A stretch of 44,475 nt of DNA from a bacterium. GTDB lineage: Bacteria > Sysuimicrobiota > Sysuimicrobiia > Sysuimicrobiales > Humicultoraceae. Numbering within the stretch: position 1 is the first letter of the stretch; each line of letters begins with the position of its first letter. A program made the position numbers and the translations under genes. The notes under the pieces are model-generated. The model made no database searches and had not been told where the DNA came from. It saw only the letters and a program-made list of their open reading frames with translations. The stretch is from contig JASEHJ010000003.1 of NCBI GenBank assembly GCA_030018905.1, positions 1 to 44,475 of the forward strand, in the 5' to 3' direction. Positions 25,337-32,693 of this stretch are shown here, one piece after another.

Positions 25337-25969
25337 TCAGAAGTCGGAGGCATCCTGCTCGAGCCCGCTCAGGTGGCAGGTGTCGTTGAGGAGGACCACG
25401 CTTGTGCGATCTGCATCCCGTTCGAGGATGTTCAGGCAGCACGTATCCTGCCGGATGCGCCAGAAGCCTTCGTCACCGATCCCCAACGCAACGCAAAGCA
25501 GTAGCTTGTTGACCACGCGGTGAGACACCACGACCACCGCTGTCTTGGGGGAATCCGCGGCAATGGTGTCCAGTGCCGCGATGGCTCGTCGCCGGACTTC
25601 CTCAAGCATCTCACCTCCTGGAGGCCGCACCAGGTGAGGCTCGGCCATCCAGCGAGCATAAAGATCGGGGTGGCGTTCCTTCACCTGGGAATGCTGCTGC
25701 CCTTCCCATGCGCCGTAGCTCATGTCTGTTAGGCCGTCCACCGTCTGTGGGTGCAGGCCGCCGGGTCCGCCGAGAACCTCAGCGGTCACAAGGGCCCTGG
25801 AAAGTGGACTGCAGTAGATGGCCGAGGGGCGCTCTCCGGTGAGGCGTCTGCCCAGCGCCCCCGCCTGCCTGAGCCCGGTCTCGTTCAGCGGGATATCTGC
25901 GCTTCCCCGGAAGACCTCATGGCGGTTCCACTCGGTTTGTCCATGGCGGACCAGCAGGATTCTCGTCAT
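25337..25969 (-). CDS. Histidine phosphatase family protein
   Basis: A 210-residue phosphoglycerate-mutase-like phosphatase. The catalytic LVRHGQTEWN motif is at the N terminus (phospho-His in RHG), followed by the second arginine in SPLSRALVTAE, a Glu in YGAWEGQ, and the second histidine in VVVSHRVVNKLLLC. Members dephosphorylate small metabolites such as alpha-ribazole phosphate or phosphoglycerate; the substrate is not readable, although alpha-ribazole phosphatase (CobC) would fit the B12-dependent methyltransferase nearby. The start MTRILLVRHG has a GGTGAG site; a GTG nine codons earlier is possible. Confidence 0.92.
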   Translation of the reverse strand: MTRILLVRHGQTEWNRHEVFRGSADIPLNETGLRQAGALGRRLTGERPSAIYCSPLSRALVTAEVLGGPGGLHPQTVDGLTDMSYGAWEGQQHSQVKERHPDLYARWMAEPHLVRPPGGEMLEEVRRRAIAALDTIAADSPKTAVVVVSHRVVNKLLLCVALGIGDEGFWRIRQDTCCLNILERDADRTSVVLLNDTCHLSGLEQDASDF

Positions 25970-26022
25970 GGCGTACTCACCGGGGTTGCCGATCACCTTG
26001 CCCTTTCCACTCTACTCTACCA

Positions 26023-26055
26023 GGAAAAGACAGAAGCGCGGATCAAGACCCGCGC
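26023..26055 (-). terminator. Intrinsic terminator after tRNA-Ala
   Basis: Minus-strand GCGCGG and CCGCGC arms (extendable through GTC/GAT) form a tight hairpin followed by TTCTGTCTTTTCC. It lies about 33 nt beyond the CCA end of the tRNA gene. Confidence 0.75.
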
Positions 26056-26087
26056 CCCTAGTCTACGGCATCTGGGTGTGCCGCACC

Positions 26088-26163
26088 TGGTGGAGACGAG
26101 CGGATTCGAACCGCCGACCCCCTCGTTGCGAACGAGGTGCTCTCCCAGCTGAGCTACGTCCCC
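26088..26163 (-). tRNA. tRNA-Ala (anticodon CGC)
   Basis: A complete 76-nt cloverleaf with encoded CCA. The anticodon loop TTCGCAA reads CGC, decoding GCG. The acceptor stem GGGGACG / CGTCTCC contains the G3-U70 pair, the main alanine identity element. The T arm has GGTTCGAATCC. It stands alone, with its own promoter and terminator. Confidence 0.98.
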
Positions 26164-26174
26164 GGACAGCAGCG

Positions 26175-26203
26175 ATTATACGCGCCTACCGCCGAGCACG
26201 CAA
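26175..26203 (-). promoter_or_regulatory. Promoter of tRNA-Ala
   Basis: Minus strand: TTGCGT (26203-26198), a 17-nt spacer and a perfect TATAAT (26180-26175), placing the start about 5 nt before the mature tRNA. The -35 lies inside the 3' end of the neighbouring membrane protein gene. Confidence 0.8.
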
Positions 26204-26548
26204 TCGCCGCAGGCCCCACCCGGCGACCGCGCCGGCCCCGCCCGCTGCCCACATCGCCGGCAGAGGCTGAGCCAGGATCAGCAGCCCCCACGGCCCTACC
26301 CGGTCAAGCAGCGTTACCGCCCGCACCCAGGTTTCGGGGACGATCAACAACGGCAGCGGCGCCAGCACGGCCCCCCACAACCCTCCAAGGATGAGGCCGG
26401 AGACCGCGCCCTCAGCCAGAACAGGCAGGAAGCTGGCACTCCACCCGACCTGCCGCGGGTCCCAGTTGCCGAGTGCCGCCTCAACCGCGTAGCCGGCCAG
26501 GTACGCGGCTAGGACGGCCGCCGGCAGGCGCCGCCAGAAGTCCCTCAC
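26186..26548 (-). CDS. Hypothetical four-helix membrane protein (120 aa)
   Basis: Not a family I can name. It starts at a GTG overlapping the SDR stop (GTGA). Hydrophobic stretches near residues 8-26, 40-58, 58-72 and 85-112 suggest four membrane helices, and it ends in a basic tail (RRLRARR). It is translationally coupled to the SDR, and its 3' end contains the -35 of the tRNA-Ala promoter. Confidence 0.68.
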   Translation of the reverse strand: MRDFWRRLPAAVLAAYLAGYAVEAALGNWDPRQVGWSASFLPVLAEGAVSGLILGGLWGAVLAPLPLLIVPETWVRAVTLLDRVGPWGLLILAQPLPAMWAAGGAGAVAGWGLRRLRARR

Positions 26549-27258
26549 AGCCGGATCGAGACCGGCACCACCGGATCTTCAAGCGTGACCTCGGGGTGCC
26601 GCGCCAGGTACAGCACCAGGTCTGCCACAGCGGCAGTAGAAAGCAGCCGCGCCGGGTCGAAGTCGGGCGTTGCAGCCCAGCGCATCGGCGTGTCCATGGG
26701 CGCGGGCGCCAGACAGGCCACGCGCACCCCTTGCGGCTTGACCTCAAGCGCCAGTGCCCGCGAGAAGCCGATCACGGCCGCCTTGGCCGCGGTGTACGCC
26801 GCGACTTTGGGCGCGCCGGTGATGCCGGCCCGCGAGGCCACGTTTACGATCAGCCCTCGCCCGGCCGCCAGCATCGGGCGCAGCGCCGCGCGGTTGGCCA
26901 GGAAGACCGCCCGCGTGTTCATCGCGAACAGGTGCTCCCACTCGGCCAGCGTGACCTCCGTAAGCGGCTTGATCAGCGCGGCCCCGGAGGTGACCACCAG
27001 TAGATCGAGCCGTCCACTCACGTCCAACGCGTGCGCCACGACGCGCTCGGCGTCGGCCTCCAGTGACGCATCCGCCACGACCGCGCTCGCCCGACCGCCG
27101 GAGCGATCGATCTCCCCGACCACGGCCTCGATCTGGGAGGCAGTGCGCGCCGCCACGACAACTTCAGCGCCGACGCGGCCCAGCGCCAGGGCTGTTTCAC
27201 GTCCCAACCCGCGGCCGCCTCCGACTACTACCGCGGTGTGTCCTGTGAGATCCATCAT
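26545..27258 (-). CDS. SDR family oxidoreductase
   Basis: A 237-residue classical short-chain dehydrogenase. The NAD(P)-binding VGGGRGLG is at residues 12-19, the structural Asn in AMNTR is N114, and the catalytic S142 (NVASRAG), Y155 and K159 (YTAAK) are all present. An Arg after the glycine motif and AARTAS at the end of strand 2 suggest NADPH preference (inference). FabG-like fatty-acid or secondary-metabolite reduction is possible; the divergent thioesterase fits acyl metabolism. ATG 27258 has a GGGAGG site; the frame is open further upstream without family sequence. Confidence 0.92.
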   Translation of the reverse strand: MMDLTGHTAVVVGGGRGLGRETALALGRVGAEVVVAARTASQIEAVVGEIDRSGGRASAVVADASLEADAERVVAHALDVSGRLDLLVVTSGAALIKPLTEVTLAEWEHLFAMNTRAVFLANRAALRPMLAAGRGLIVNVASRAGITGAPKVAAYTAAKAAVIGFSRALALEVKPQGVRVACLAPAPMDTPMRWAATPDFDPARLLSTAAVADLVLYLARHPEVTLEDPVVPVSIRL

Positions 27259-27298
27259 GAGCGTATGCCCTCCCACCCATGTATTCCCTGGACCGCGG

Positions 27299-27327
27299 TT
27301 GCACGCCTGCCCGCCCGCCGGTACTGT
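27299..27327 (+). promoter_or_regulatory. Weak candidate promoter for the thioesterase gene
   Basis: TTGCAC (27299-27304), 17 nt, TACTGT (27322-27327). The implied start lies only about 7 nt before the ATG, inside the ribosome-site region, so it is doubtful despite the good -35 and spacing. Confidence 0.3.
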
Positions 27328-27340
27328 GAAGGGGTGGCCC

Positions 27341-28090
27341 ATGTCTAGCAACGCTCCGGAGTCGTTCTCACTCACCTACCGCATCCGCTACGACGAGTGC
27401 GGCGCCGGCGGGGTTGCCCGCGCGTCGGTGTACGTCCGGCTCCTGCAGGAGATGGCATTCGCGCACTCCGCAGCATGCGGGTATCCGCCGGAGTGGAATG
27501 TCGCGCACCGCCTATTCTGGCTCGCGCGCCGGGTCCGACTCGTGGTCGAGGCGCCGGCGCGCCACGGCGACGCGCTGGTCTGCACCACCCGGTTGCTGGG
27601 CGCCCGCCGCATCCTGGCGCGGCGGCTCGGCACGGTGCGCCGAGGGGACAACGACACGCCGGTGGCCACCGGGATCGTGGACTGGATTCTGACCCAGAAC
27701 GGCACCACCCCGGTGCGCATCCCGGAAGAAGTGGCCGCCACCTTCCCGGGCATGGAGCGCACGGTCGCTCCACTTCCCCTGGAGGAGCCCAGTCCGCCGG
27801 CGGGAGTACCCGAGGCGTCCCTGTGGGTGCGGACCAGCGACGCCGACGCGATGGCCCACGCCAACCACGCCGTCTACCTCGACCTCCTTGACGACGCGGT
27901 GTTCCGGGCAGGGGGTGGCCCGGCGATCGCGGCCCTTCCGCGCACCTACGATCTCCAGTATCACGCCGCAGCGCCTGTTGGCGCAGCGCTGCACGACCTG
28001 GCCTGGGCTGAGAGCAGCACCTGGCACTACCGGCTGGCAACGCCTGAAGGCCGTCTGATCCTGCACGGCCGTCTGGCGACCTCGGCCTAA
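27341..28090 (+). CDS. Tandem-hotdog acyl-ACP thioesterase-like protein
   Basis: A 249-residue protein with two hotdog folds. The first (about 8-135) has YRIRYDECGAGGVARASVY, the second (about 150-249) RTSDADAMAHANHAVYLDLL. This matches the bacterial acyl-ACP thioesterase arrangement (FatA-like) more than single-domain YbgC proteins. It likely hydrolyses acyl-ACP or acyl-CoA. The ATG follows AAGGGG. It is divergent from the SDR gene, 82 nt apart, so both may serve lipid metabolism. Confidence 0.8.
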   Translation: MSSNAPESFSLTYRIRYDECGAGGVARASVYVRLLQEMAFAHSAACGYPPEWNVAHRLFWLARRVRLVVEAPARHGDALVCTTRLLGARRILARRLGTVRRGDNDTPVATGIVDWILTQNGTTPVRIPEEVAATFPGMERTVAPLPLEEPSPPAGVPEASLWVRTSDADAMAHANHAVYLDLLDDAVFRAGGGPAIAALPRTYDLQYHAAAPVGAALHDLAWAESSTWHYRLATPEGRLILHGRLATSA

Positions 28091-28152
28091 ACGCACGCGC
28101 CCGCGGGCAGGTCTACTCCCAGGGGACACCTCTCGGTCGAATGGAGCCTGCG

Positions 28153-29679
28153 ATGATCCGTGCCACCGCACTGATGCTCGGTCTCTTGCTCGCGGCCGCT
28201 CTTCCCCATCCCGAGCGCTCGTCGGCATCTTCGTTCCAACACGTCGTCGTGATCGTGATAGACGGCGCCAGGCCCGACTACCTGGATCTCACGCCGATGC
28301 CCAACCTGCGACGGCTGATGCGCGACGGCACGGTCTACACCCGCGCTTGGATCGGGCAGATGATCGCCAACACCCCGCCGGTACACGCCACCCTGGCCAC
28401 CGGAACGCTCCCGCGCACCAACGGCGTGATCGGCTTCGGCTGGAAGGACCCCTCCACCGGGCGGATGACCTGGCCAACATCCATGGAGGCGGTGATGCGC
28501 GGCGAGCAGCAGCGGGTGCTGGCCGCCGCCGGGGTGCCGACGATCGCAGGCACCTTGCGGGCCAGGCGGCCCGGGCTCGTGGCAGCGTCGGTCAGTTCCA
28601 GCAAGTTCTTTGCCGCGGATGCGATGGGGCTGGAGGCGAACTACGTGGTCTTCCGCACCCGGCCGTCGCGCACGACCTCTCAGCCCTCGGCCGTGCCTGG
28701 GCGCGAGCCGCCCTCCGGGGTGCTCGACGCGCCCTCGCTGCGCGATCCGCGCAATCCCGCGGACGCGTGGGCCACCGACGCCGCGCTGGCGCTCTTCCGG
28801 GCGGTGCGGCCCCAGGTGCTCCTGCTGAACCTGCCGGCCACGGACGAGCAGGGCCACGCCACCGGCGGCATCGTCGCCCCGGAGATCATGAGCCGGATCG
28901 TGCAGATCGCCGACGTTCAGATCGGTCGCCTGCTGCGCGCGTACGAGGACGCGGGCATCCTGTCGCAGACGCTCTGGGTCGTGACATCGGATCACGGCAT
29001 GGTGCCCGGCGAGCGGCTGGTTGACGTTGCCCAACTCCGAAAGGCCGCTGCGGAGGCCGGGGCACGCCTGATGGGCGGCGGTGGATCCAGCGCGGAGTTC
29101 TGGGTTGATGACACCGGGAAGATCGAGGCAGCCGCCCGGGCCATCGCAGGAGTCGGCCTTCCCGGCGTTTCCGCCGTCTATCGCAAGGTGCGTGAGGGCG
29201 CCGGCTTCGCCTATATCCCCGTGGAAGTCGGACCGCCCGTGCCCGGGGATCTCGACGCGGCCTACCGCTATCTCTTCTCGACCTTTGCCGGGGCCCACGG
29301 ACCTGAGATCGCGGTCCCGTACCGCGAGAACACGATCAACCGCGGCGATCAGCCCACCGACCCGACCCTGCCGTTTCGCTATCGCGGCTCGCACGGTGGG
29401 GTATCCTGGCTGATACAGCACATCCCCCTGGTCATCAGCGGCCCGGGAGTCCGGCGAGGGCTGGTCGCCGACTACCCGGCCCGGGTGGTGGACATAGCGC
29501 CCACGATTCTGGCCCTGCTGGGCGCCGTCCCAACCGGCATGGACGGTATCGTGCTGGGCGACGCGTTTGATGTCCCGCCGGGCGGCTCGCTGGAACTCCA
29601 GGAGGCCCAGGCCCGCCGTCTCCGTCCGCTTCAGGACGCCCTGATCGCGGCGTCCCGGCGTGATCGGACCGGACGTTAG
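28153..29679 (+). CDS. Secreted alkaline-phosphatase-superfamily phosphodiesterase
   Basis: About 508 residues with a signal peptide (roughly 1-26). It belongs to the type I phosphodiesterase/nucleotide pyrophosphatase family. All expected two-metal ligands can be placed: D37 (VIDGARP), nucleophile T74 (ANTPPVHAT), D231 and H235 (ATDEQGHATG), D280 and H281 (SDHGM), and H414 (GSHGG). The enzyme should hydrolyse phosphodiester or phosphonate bonds outside the cell; the substrate is unknown. I prefer ATG 28153 because a GGAG lies 6 nt before it; ATG 28141 is in frame but has no ribosome site. Confidence 0.9.
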   Translation: MIRATALMLGLLLAAALPHPERSSASSFQHVVVIVIDGARPDYLDLTPMPNLRRLMRDGTVYTRAWIGQMIANTPPVHATLATGTLPRTNGVIGFGWKDPSTGRMTWPTSMEAVMRGEQQRVLAAAGVPTIAGTLRARRPGLVAASVSSSKFFAADAMGLEANYVVFRTRPSRTTSQPSAVPGREPPSGVLDAPSLRDPRNPADAWATDAALALFRAVRPQVLLLNLPATDEQGHATGGIVAPEIMSRIVQIADVQIGRLLRAYEDAGILSQTLWVVTSDHGMVPGERLVDVAQLRKAAAEAGARLMGGGGSSAEFWVDDTGKIEAAARAIAGVGLPGVSAVYRKVREGAGFAYIPVEVGPPVPGDLDAAYRYLFSTFAGAHGPEIAVPYRENTINRGDQPTDPTLPFRYRGSHGGVSWLIQHIPLVISGPGVRRGLVADYPARVVDIAPTILALLGAVPTGMDGIVLGDAFDVPPGGSLELQEAQARRLRPLQDALIAASRRDRTGR

Positions 29680-29737
29680 CCCGGGAGAGCGCCAAACAGG
29701 CCTAGACTCCCCCTTCCGTGGGAATAACCAGAGCGAC

Positions 29738-29760
29738 GCGGGCCACGGCACTCGGCCCGC
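29738..29760 (+). other. Intergenic hairpin between phosphodiesterase and repeat-protein genes
   Basis: GCGGGCC (29738-29744) and GGCCCGC (29754-29760) form a perfect 7-bp stem with a 9-nt loop, about 18 nt before the next ATG. There is no T-run, so it is not a standard terminator; it may stabilise mRNA or modulate translation. Confidence 0.45.
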
Positions 29761-29778
29761 TCTCAGGGGGAGTCGGAT

Positions 29779-30267
29779 ATGGAAAACACGGAGCTGGAAC
29801 GCCTGCAAGCGCGAATCGAGCACCTGGAGCGCCGGCAGCGGGCCGGCCTGCTGAGATGGTGCTTGAGCCTGGTGGCAGTTGGGGTGCTGGCGTTCGGGGT
29901 GCAGCAGGCCGCCTCGCAGAACGACATCCTCAGGGTGCGCGGCCTGGAGGTCATTGACGCCTCGGGCAACGTCCGCATCGGGCTCAATGTTCAGCCGGAT
30001 GGAACCGCGGAGGTCCTGCTCTCCGAGGCCGCGGGGCGCGGGCGCATGTGGCTCAACGTGCGGTCTGACGGCACACCCGGCATCATCATCGCCGATGCCA
30101 GCGGCCGGGGCCGCATCTGGTTCGTGGCCTCACCGGACCGGCCTTCAGGCCTTGTTATGTCCGATGGGTTGGGCCGGGGCCGCGTCTGGTTGAACGCGTT
30201 CCCGGACGGGACGCCGGGTCTCGTGCTGGTGGACAACTCCGGAAAGGTCAGGTTCCAGGCGCCCTAG
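29779..30267 (+). CDS. Membrane-anchored protein of 23-residue repeats
   Basis: A 162-residue protein of unknown function. Residues 1-22 are a charged, probably coiled-coil helix (ERLQARIEHLERRQ), 24-46 one membrane helix, and 52-162 an extracytoplasmic domain of four exact 23-residue repeats (61-83, 84-106, 107-129, 130-152) plus a partial fifth. The unit is roughly A-x-G-R-G-R-[IMV]-W-L-N-x4-DGTPG-[IL]-x3-D. Alternating hydrophobic residues with Gly/Asp turns suggest a small beta-solenoid or stacked beta fold, probably trimeric given the coiled coil (inference). It has a GGGGGAG ribosome site and follows the secreted phosphodiesterase by 99 nt. Confidence 0.85.
   Translation: MENTELERLQARIEHLERRQRAGLLRWCLSLVAVGVLAFGVQQAASQNDILRVRGLEVIDASGNVRIGLNVQPDGTAEVLLSEAAGRGRMWLNVRSDGTPGIIIADASGRGRIWFVASPDRPSGLVMSDGLGRGRVWLNAFPDGTPGLVLVDNSGKVRFQAP
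29959..30234 (+). repeat. Four in-frame 69-bp repeats (protein-level)
   Basis: Four consecutive 69-bp units encode the 23-residue repeats. DNA similarity is strongest around the segment for GRGR-x-W and DGTPG; periodicity is exact with no insertions, indicating selection on repeat length. Confidence 0.8.
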
Positions 30268-30304
30268 CCCGGACACAGCGTCAATGCCGGTCCAGCGTGC
30301 GGCC

Positions 30305-31078
30305 CTACTTGAGGCTGCCGCGTAGGACGTCGAGCAGCCCCATGCAGACCCGCTTCGTTCGGCCGTCCTCGTCCAGGTTCGGATTCCAACTTGACACCGA
30401 AATGGCAACCACTCGGTTGGTGTGTGCTAGGCGAGCGAAGACCTCGGCCAGTTCCGACGCCGATGGGCCACCTTGAGCAAGGTAGTTCTGGGCAGGGGCA
30501 TCCATCGGGTTCACGACATCGGTGTCGAAATGGACGTACAGAGGCCCCTCCGGCAGACCTTCCTCAAGCAACGTCCTGACGTCGCCCACGAGGCGCACGG
30601 ACGAATGTTCAAGAGCCTCTCGCTCTCCGGGGTCTAGATCGCGCGCGTCCGCAAGGATCACCTGTCGCTCTGACAGGTTCCGTAGATCCGCGGCTTCCAC
30701 GAGCCTCTGCTCCCCGCGCCCTACGATCATCGCGAGGGGCATTCCTCCAAGGAATCCACTTGGAGTTGTCTCCCGGGTGTTGAAGTCTCCGTGCGCGTCA
30801 AACCAGATCAGCGTGGGGTTGGTGTCTGCACGCTGGAGACCAGCCAGTACGCCTATGGCCGAGCAGCAGTCCCCTGAAATGCTGACAGGTCTCTCGCCGC
30901 GGCGCATCGCGTCGCAAACGAGATCTGAGAGGCCCCGAAGCAGAGGCGAAATCGTTGCGATTTGGTCGCCATGACCAAGAGCCTGCCTGTTCGCTACGTG
31001 AGAACTGAGCCCGAGCGCCTCGAGCTGAGAATACGCCTCATCCAGGAAGTAGGGGGTGACAATGAATCGGTCGGACAT
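30305..31078 (-). CDS. Arginase/ureohydrolase-fold protein with substituted metal ligand
   Basis: A 257-residue protein of the arginase-agmatinase-formimidoylglutamase superfamily. The second motif DAHGD (D94, H96, D98) and third motif FDTDVV (D185, D187) are present. The first motif, normally GGDHS, reads SGDCCS, so the histidine ligand is Cys (C71). The binuclear Mn site may therefore be altered, or the protein may act on another substrate or be non-catalytic. ATG 31078 has GGAGG 8 nt before it. It is divergent from chrB across a 160-nt region with promoters on both strands. Confidence 0.82.
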   Translation of the reverse strand: MSDRFIVTPYFLDEAYSQLEALGLSSHVANRQALGHGDQIATISPLLRGLSDLVCDAMRRGERPVSISGDCCSAIGVLAGLQRADTNPTLIWFDAHGDFNTRETTPSGFLGGMPLAMIVGRGEQRLVEAADLRNLSERQVILADARDLDPGEREALEHSSVRLVGDVRTLLEEGLPEGPLYVHFDTDVVNPMDAPAQNYLAQGGPSASELAEVFARLAHTNRVVAISVSSWNPNLDEDGRTKRVCMGLLDVLRGSLK

Positions 31079-31116
31079 CTGCGTAACCTCCGTGGTTCGG
31101 GGAACTTCCACTATTC

Positions 31117-31125
31117 ACTATAGCA
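31117..31125 (-). promoter_or_regulatory. Extended -10 promoter of the arginase-like gene
   Basis: Minus-strand TGC-TATAGT (31125-31117), about 39 nt before the ATG. The hexamer 17 nt upstream (AGATCT) is a poor -35, as is common with extended -10 promoters. Confidence 0.55.
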
Positions 31126-31203
31126 GGGGGCTCTGCAGGAGATCTTCGAACCGCTCTGAAAGGCAACCCTCTACCCGTGGATGTCCTTAATGCTATCCCT
31201 TTG

Positions 31204-31232
31204 TTGCTTCAGAATGCAATAGGTGTTACACT
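31204..31232 (+). promoter_or_regulatory. Promoter of chrB, apparently giving a leaderless mRNA
   Basis: TTGCTT (31204-31209), a 17-nt spacer and TACACT (31227-31232), with TG one base before the -10. The last -10 base is 7 nt from the A of the chrB ATG (31239), so transcription should begin at or next to the start codon. No ribosome-binding site precedes the ATG. Confidence 0.65.
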
Positions 31233-31238
31233 CAAACC

Positions 31239-32207
31239 ATGGGCTGGGTTGTCTTCTCCTATTCCCTGCCGTCGAAACCACGGTCAAGCCCTCGGGTCGC
31301 CGTCTGGCGACGCCTACGCTCCTTGGGGGCCGTCTCCCCGAAGGACGGCGTGCACGTCCTTCCCGGCCGAGACGAATGCGTCGAGGCGTTTCAGTGGCTT
31401 GGGCATGAGGTCGAGCAGGCCAAGGGAAGCGCCCTGGTGATGCGCGTCGAGCGCTTCGAGGGACTCCCGGATGCACAGCTTATCGATCTCTTTCAGCGCG
31501 CGCGAAACCGAGACTACGAAGAGCTCGATGCTCAGGCCTCGCGCCTTGAGAGAAGCCTTGGAAGAAGCGGCAGGCGACGGCCGCAAGACCTTGGGCAAGC
31601 GAGAGACGACCTGGAGCGGCTCCGGCAACGAGATGCGGAGATCGCGCGGGTAGACTTCTTCGACTGTCCTGAAGCCGCCCCCGTGGCGGCACGTCTTGGC
31701 AGAATCGCCCAGCTCCTTTCCCCGGCACCCTCCGGCAAAGCAGCGGTTCCCGCTGCGACCGTCGCCGCCTATCGGGACAAGCGCTGGGTCACGCGGGCTC
31801 ATCCCCATGTTGACCGTCTGGCTTGCGGGTGGCTCATCCGCCGGTTCATCAACCCGCGTGCCGCGATCCGATACGCGGAGACGCCTGAGCCGGACGAGGT
31901 AGCTTTCGACATGACCGGCAGCGAGTTTGGCCATCGCGGCAATCTCTGCACGTTCGAAACCATGCTGAAGGCATTCGGCCTGGACGACCCCGGCCTGCGT
32001 GCCATCGCCGAGATCGTCCATGAGATTGACCTGCGAGACGGCCGATACGCGCGCGCGGAGATAGTCGGGGTCGATGCCATTCTCCGGGGCTGGCTGACGC
32101 TTCCGGACCACGAACGAGAATCGCACGGCATTGCGCTTTTCGAGGGACTGTACGCCGCATTCTCCCAGACATCTGGCCGTCCGCCTCAGAGAAAGAAGCG
32201 CAGGTAA
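31239..32207 (+). CDS. chrB: Chromate resistance protein ChrB (two-domain)
   Basis: A 322-residue protein. The N-terminal ChrB_N domain (1 to about 165) opens WVVFSYSLPSK and contains RVAVWRRLRSLGA and KDGVHVLPGR, like the DNA- or metal-sensing N-terminal region of ChrB. The C-terminal ChrB domain (about 183-310) has RWVTRAHPHVDRLACGWLIR and conserved C196, H232, C237 and H261. ChrB proteins are described as chromate-responsive regulators or resistance factors. Translation appears leaderless from the ATG at 31239. It heads a three-gene plus-strand set. Confidence 0.9.
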   Translation: MGWVVFSYSLPSKPRSSPRVAVWRRLRSLGAVSPKDGVHVLPGRDECVEAFQWLGHEVEQAKGSALVMRVERFEGLPDAQLIDLFQRARNRDYEELDAQASRLERSLGRSGRRRPQDLGQARDDLERLRQRDAEIARVDFFDCPEAAPVAARLGRIAQLLSPAPSGKAAVPAATVAAYRDKRWVTRAHPHVDRLACGWLIRRFINPRAAIRYAETPEPDEVAFDMTGSEFGHRGNLCTFETMLKAFGLDDPGLRAIAEIVHEIDLRDGRYARAEIVGVDAILRGWLTLPDHERESHGIALFEGLYAAFSQTSGRPPQRKKRR

Positions 32208-32245
32208 CCACTTGAGACGGGAATGAAACCCAGGAGGTGGTTCGT

Positions 32246-32686
32246 GTGAAGTGGGTGACTCGCAAGAATGCCAACGTCGATCGCATTGCCTGTCCGTGGC
32301 TGATCAAGCGGGTCATTGACCCCGACGCAACCTTCCTGTTTGTGCCGGTCGAGGAGGTCCTGGCCGTCGCAGAGCGCGACCAAGCGATCCCCTTCGGCGT
32401 TAAGGGCGTTGAACTCGGTCACGTTGACGGGCGCTGCAGTTTTGAGTCTATCCTCATGAAGTATAACGTCACGGACCCCGCCCTGCGCCTCTTGGGGCGC
32501 ATTGTTCACGGTGCGGATATTCCTGCCGAGATCACGATTGAGCCGGAAGCGGCAGGACTGCGGGCTGTCGCGTACGGGTTTGCCAGCATCCATGGCGAGA
32601 ACGATCAGGAAAAGATCCGTCTCGAAACCCCGGTATACGATGCGCTATATGCATGGTGCCAGCATCGGGTTGCTCAGGAGGGGTAG
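32246..32686 (+). CDS. Stand-alone ChrB C-terminal-domain protein
   Basis: A 146-residue protein equivalent to the C-terminal domain of the preceding chrB product. Shared landmarks are KWVTRKNANVDRIACPWLIK, a GVELGH segment, CSFES and RIVHGAD, with C16, H59, C64 and H88 matching the Cys/His set of ChrB. It probably binds metal or oxyanion, or acts in thiol chemistry (inference). GTG 32246 sits 8 nt from GGAGG; the earlier GTG at 32237 falls within that site. It follows chrB by 38 nt and probably arose by duplication of the domain. Confidence 0.87.
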   Translation: MKWVTRKNANVDRIACPWLIKRVIDPDATFLFVPVEEVLAVAERDQAIPFGVKGVELGHVDGRCSFESILMKYNVTDPALRLLGRIVHGADIPAEITIEPEAAGLRAVAYGFASIHGENDQEKIRLETPVYDALYAWCQHRVAQEG

Positions 32687-32693
32687 CGGACAT

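Noticed and set aside
26585-27340. N-terminal extension of the thioesterase frame
   Set aside because: Covers the antisense of the SDR gene, has low-complexity Ala/Arg/Ser content and no family sequence; the true start is ATG 27341 with AAGGGG.
29738-29760. Hairpin as a terminator of the phosphodiesterase gene
   Set aside because: No T-run follows the stem on either strand.
28087-29823. 578-codon minus-strand frame opposite the phosphodiesterase
   Set aside because: Antisense shadow; the plus strand has signal peptide, all seven metal ligands and a ribosome site.
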